A DNA stretch of 9,033 nt, from NCBI GenBank assembly GCA_002495945.1, contig DAHU01000094.1, forward strand, positions 52,301 to 61,333. Reading direction: 5' to 3'. Each line of letters opens with the position of its first letter. Position 1 is the first letter of the stretch. The position numbers and the translations under genes were made by a program. The notes under the pieces were generated by a model. It had not been told where the DNA came from. It ran no database searches and was given only the letters and a program-made list of their open reading frames with translations. The stretch comes from Euryarchaeota archaeon UBA13. Lineage in GTDB: Archaea; Thermoplasmatota; Poseidoniia; Poseidoniales; Poseidoniaceae. Shown in pieces: positions 8,001 to 9,033 of this stretch.

Positions 8001-9033
8001 ACGTTAAGACTCCAACTCGTGATATCACCGCCAGCAATCGTCCACGGCTTTAGTTCACGTTCTGTTCCAGATTCCAAAAATTGCACAATGCGCACTTGTA
8101 CCTGGTCAAATTGTTCGCTTGACGGGAAGTCAGTTGACCCTGATATTGTTGCAGTGTTTCCTTCTAACCACCATGTATCATTAGCAGGTTGACTGATTGA
8201 AACATAGTCTCCGGAGCCATTACCGCTTGGTGGCGGGGTTACTACTCCCGTATCTTCAAGTGGTGTACAAGGTTGGTTTAGCGCAAAATCGATTGCACAG
8301 GACGCATCAATTAGTCCAAAGCCCCATTTTTCGTGCCAACGATCTGATACAGTATTTGCTGGTTTATCTCGAATCTCAGATGAGTTCCGAATTACATCCA
8401 TCACCTCGAAAGCATTGAGTGATGGTGCAGCTTCCCTAACTAACGCAACAATTCCAGAAGCGATTGGTGTGGCCATACTGGTACCATCTTTTTCATCATA
8501 ATCTGAATCTGCAGTTGGCCTCGGTGCACCGGGGAACGATGCGCCTGTGGCAGCGGTTGCAGAAATTATGTTAGAGCCGTATGATGAGATATCGGGTTTC
8601 AATTCGTCCCATTCATTATCATCATCATCATCGAGGCGAGGACCGAAATTAGAGAAACTGGAGATTCCATCGTTAGTTCGGTTGACTGTGCCAAAGTCCG
8701 AGGCGGATGATACTGCAAAACCCATATCGGCACTTGCTGGAGATGGGACTCGCTTTGTGCCATCATTACCCATCGCAATGACGCATACTATGTCGGAATT
8801 CTCTGTAGCGTTATTGATTAGACGAGCCTCTCCCCCGGTCCCGTTATCACCTTCATCTCCAGGGTTTAGTGGTGAAGATAGTGAACCAAATGACATCGAA
8901 CCAATTTGAATTCCCCTACTTGAGGAGTTGTGCCCCCAGTCGGTGTCTGCATTGTTAATCATCCACTGAATACCGTTGATAGAATATTGAGAATTTGTCC
9001 CACCTGCGTCGGTTAGAACTTTGATATCAACCA
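5069..9033 (-). CDS. large membrane-anchored subtilisin-like (S8) serine protease with CARDB-type repeats and cytoplasmic zinc-ribbon tail; N-terminus off-window
   Basis: The frame is open to the right edge and 1320 residues are visible, starting VDIKVLTDAGG. This is the part of the S8 domain that follows the catalytic His, so the signal peptide, catalytic Asp and His lie off-window. Visible S8 motifs are the oxyanion Asn89 in AMGNDG, SSFSNFGP and KPDISSYG near 123-152, and the nucleophile Ser185 in DGTSMATPIASG. A Cys pair at 245 and 255 may form a disulfide. Two Ig-like segments (about 276-478) follow, then two CARDB-like beta-sandwich repeats (about 486-601 and 606-720). A beta-rich region of about 370 residues (726-1093) comes next, with recurring hydrophobic strands that suggest a beta-propeller. 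One hydrophobic helix (1117-1140) is followed by RR, which places the C-terminus in the cytoplasm. The tail is acidic, then basic and helical, then Pro-rich, and ends in CxxC-x15-CxxC. The likely role is degrading extracellular protein at the cell surface. glmS starts 8 bases downstream. Confidence 0.92.
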   Translation of the reverse strand, partial: VDIKVLTDAGGTNSQYSINGIQWMINNADTDWGHNSSSRGIQIGSMSFGSLSSPLNPGDEGDNGTGGEARLINNATENSDIVCVIAMGNDGTKRVPSPASADMGFAVSSASDFGTVNRTNDGISSFSNFGPRLDDDDDNEWDELKPDISSYGSNIISATAATGASFPGAPRPTADSDYDEKDGTSMATPIASGIVALVREAAPSLNAFEVMDVIRNSSEIRDKPANTVSDRWHEKWGFGLIDASCAIDFALNQPCTPLEDTGVVTPPPSGNGSGDYVSISQPANDTWWLEGNTATISGSTDFPSSEQFDQVQVRIVQFLESGTERELKPWTIAGGDITSWSLNVNVLEDWIQADEEYVIVSVKLYDTNTESESNIDFRVINLARMKVTIASPTVGQSVSGLVEFSGTVDGVQHDYIEYKVDNGEWDFATDLPPLEVGSQDWTFNWDSTAVTDGSTRLSFRMVNESGVKTDDIRRTINVDNMPAAPDFVFTGVVEVLDEVGLPVQTAVAGSILTVKFTIENVGDLDADDVYIKLDAPGDDSEVYPSDITISNLDDGDEIELTLYWWATDVGTHTVTILIDPSSNYDDPNPEDNSYSFDFEIEERPVEPTLRFMQGAYQTIPLIPIPDQQYTIIVRVDNLGQTDATGLTLTLYGQLEGIGWEEIAQDSIIVIPGSDSSSGYDEARFIVPENLSVAGGTNYRVTMAGNGVESEHSELRFTVVANNVGLDSPVRLNLLSGEEIIDFVGMEDSGLLFTTVDGELHVRTVTESSSGAWATLADVKLADSWAGELTAILKDDGLVHAAWTENVLSQQGYFLSHIAMTSITSAGETTEKQTHMTALKLSEGRYWGLDIAKKGDRLVLAGYHRDIATGGSYNDITSIFVLMSDTPLIQSSWSSSYILTNIDIKPSQGDSLAIALGKENMHVLYQELRDDISGIERVGLMYAHGKEWNPSWSFQYSVGDYASNAQLEVYQESDRDVLAATWVEGFGGESKIAYVITDNLWSADEPEYIVAAGVKNLVMSSYQDKISLVYDEINVYGPMTRYGVIDVENDEFALSNLIAEGFTSGYATTKEESIIIVSSSSGTLSFKTIVSLEAEEVSTEEKNFLETLLEPLPGDATTKAIILILTALVISVIFLYLVVSLRRTNRETEEKILSVSAVLDEDDVEIMVDIESDEAPLMAINMDAEELVVQSVVEPKLAVVEEAEVTLQETLAAKAEAGEGNSRLERRMKRKQQRELIEKTEQMIANVPQPLGTNLPPIDATLTPAVLPELPPVGEGALPPLPNMPVPQKEAHCQECSAKFTIKDLRLTKVNCPVCDVVVDL
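5090..5158 (-). other. C-terminal zinc-ribbon-like CxxC-x15-CxxC motif of the S8 protease
   Basis: The last 30 residues contain CQEC and CPVC separated by 15 residues, a pattern typical of a small treble-clef or zinc-ribbon knuckle that binds one Zn ion through four Cys. It follows the membrane helix and a Pro-rich spacer, so it should sit in the reducing cytoplasm. The fold is predicted from Cys spacing only. Confidence 0.7.
5612..5683 (-). other. transmembrane helix of the S8 protease
   Basis: These codons encode a run of about 20 hydrophobic residues (AIILILTALVISVIFLYLVV) flanked by TTK outside and SLRRTNR inside. The positive-inside rule puts the protease and beta domains outside the cell and the final 180 residues in the cytoplasm. 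It is the only strong membrane segment in the visible part of the protein. Confidence 0.85.
8618..8632. repeat. short (ATC)5 trinucleotide run encoding five Asp
   Basis: Five ATC units on the plus strand read as five GAT codons on the coding strand (Asp134-138 of the visible fragment), in the loop between SSFSNFGPR and ELKPDISS. The run forms an acidic insert in the S8 domain and may bind Ca2+ or arise from replication slippage. It keeps the reading frame. Confidence 0.6.

Noticed and set aside
8547..8909. 120-codon plus-strand ORF opposite the protease domain
   Set aside because: It is antisense to conserved S8 motifs. Its Ser runs are simply the complement of the Asp-codon run.
8960..8962. 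ATG as the start of the S8 protease
   Set aside because: The frame remains open to the edge and the upstream codons continue S8 sequence (VDIKVL...GIQW). Starting here would cut the catalytic domain in the middle.

Overview
The window looks archaeal, most plausibly a marine euryarchaeon of the Poseidoniales (Marine Group II) type. This is inferred from four things: a SepF-like division protein, a small single-domain KaiC/RadA-like ATPase, a very large membrane-anchored subtilisin-like protease with CARDB-type repeats and a cytoplasmic zinc-ribbon tail, and weak or absent Shine-Dalgarno sequences. No rRNA, tRNA or other taxonomic marker is present, so the assignment is an inference.

Layout, left to right. 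(1) The 3' part of a SepF-like gene runs off the left edge (+, 1-516). (2) After 52 bases comes an unrecognised polytopic membrane protein (+, 569-1858), with a possible TATA-like box before its GTG start. (3) A Maf-type nucleotide pyrophosphatase lies on the minus strand (1846-2418). Its 3' end overlaps that of the membrane gene by 13 bases. (4) A KaiC-like ATPase (+, 2490-3239) diverges from maf across a gap of about 71 bases. (5) glmS (-, 3240-5060) is complete and abuts the ATPase tail to tail with no spacer. (6) A giant S8 protease gene (-, 5069-9033) runs off the right edge. It stops 8 bases before the glmS start, so the two minus-strand genes probably share a transcript.

The genes do not form one obvious pathway. 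SepF and the membrane protein concern the cell envelope or division. Maf and GlmS are housekeeping enzymes (nucleotide-pool hygiene; glucosamine-6-phosphate for surface glycans). The KaiC-like protein is probably regulatory. The protease acts outside the cell but carries a membrane helix and an unusual cytoplasmic tail ending in a CxxC-CxxC knuckle. No CRISPR array, mobile element or integrase was seen. No intergenic gap reaches 300 bases; the longest is about 71 bases (2419-2489).

The most notable points are the protease/zinc-ribbon transmembrane architecture, the non-canonical Walker A of the KaiC-like ATPase, and the unidentified multi-helix protein next to the SepF-like gene.
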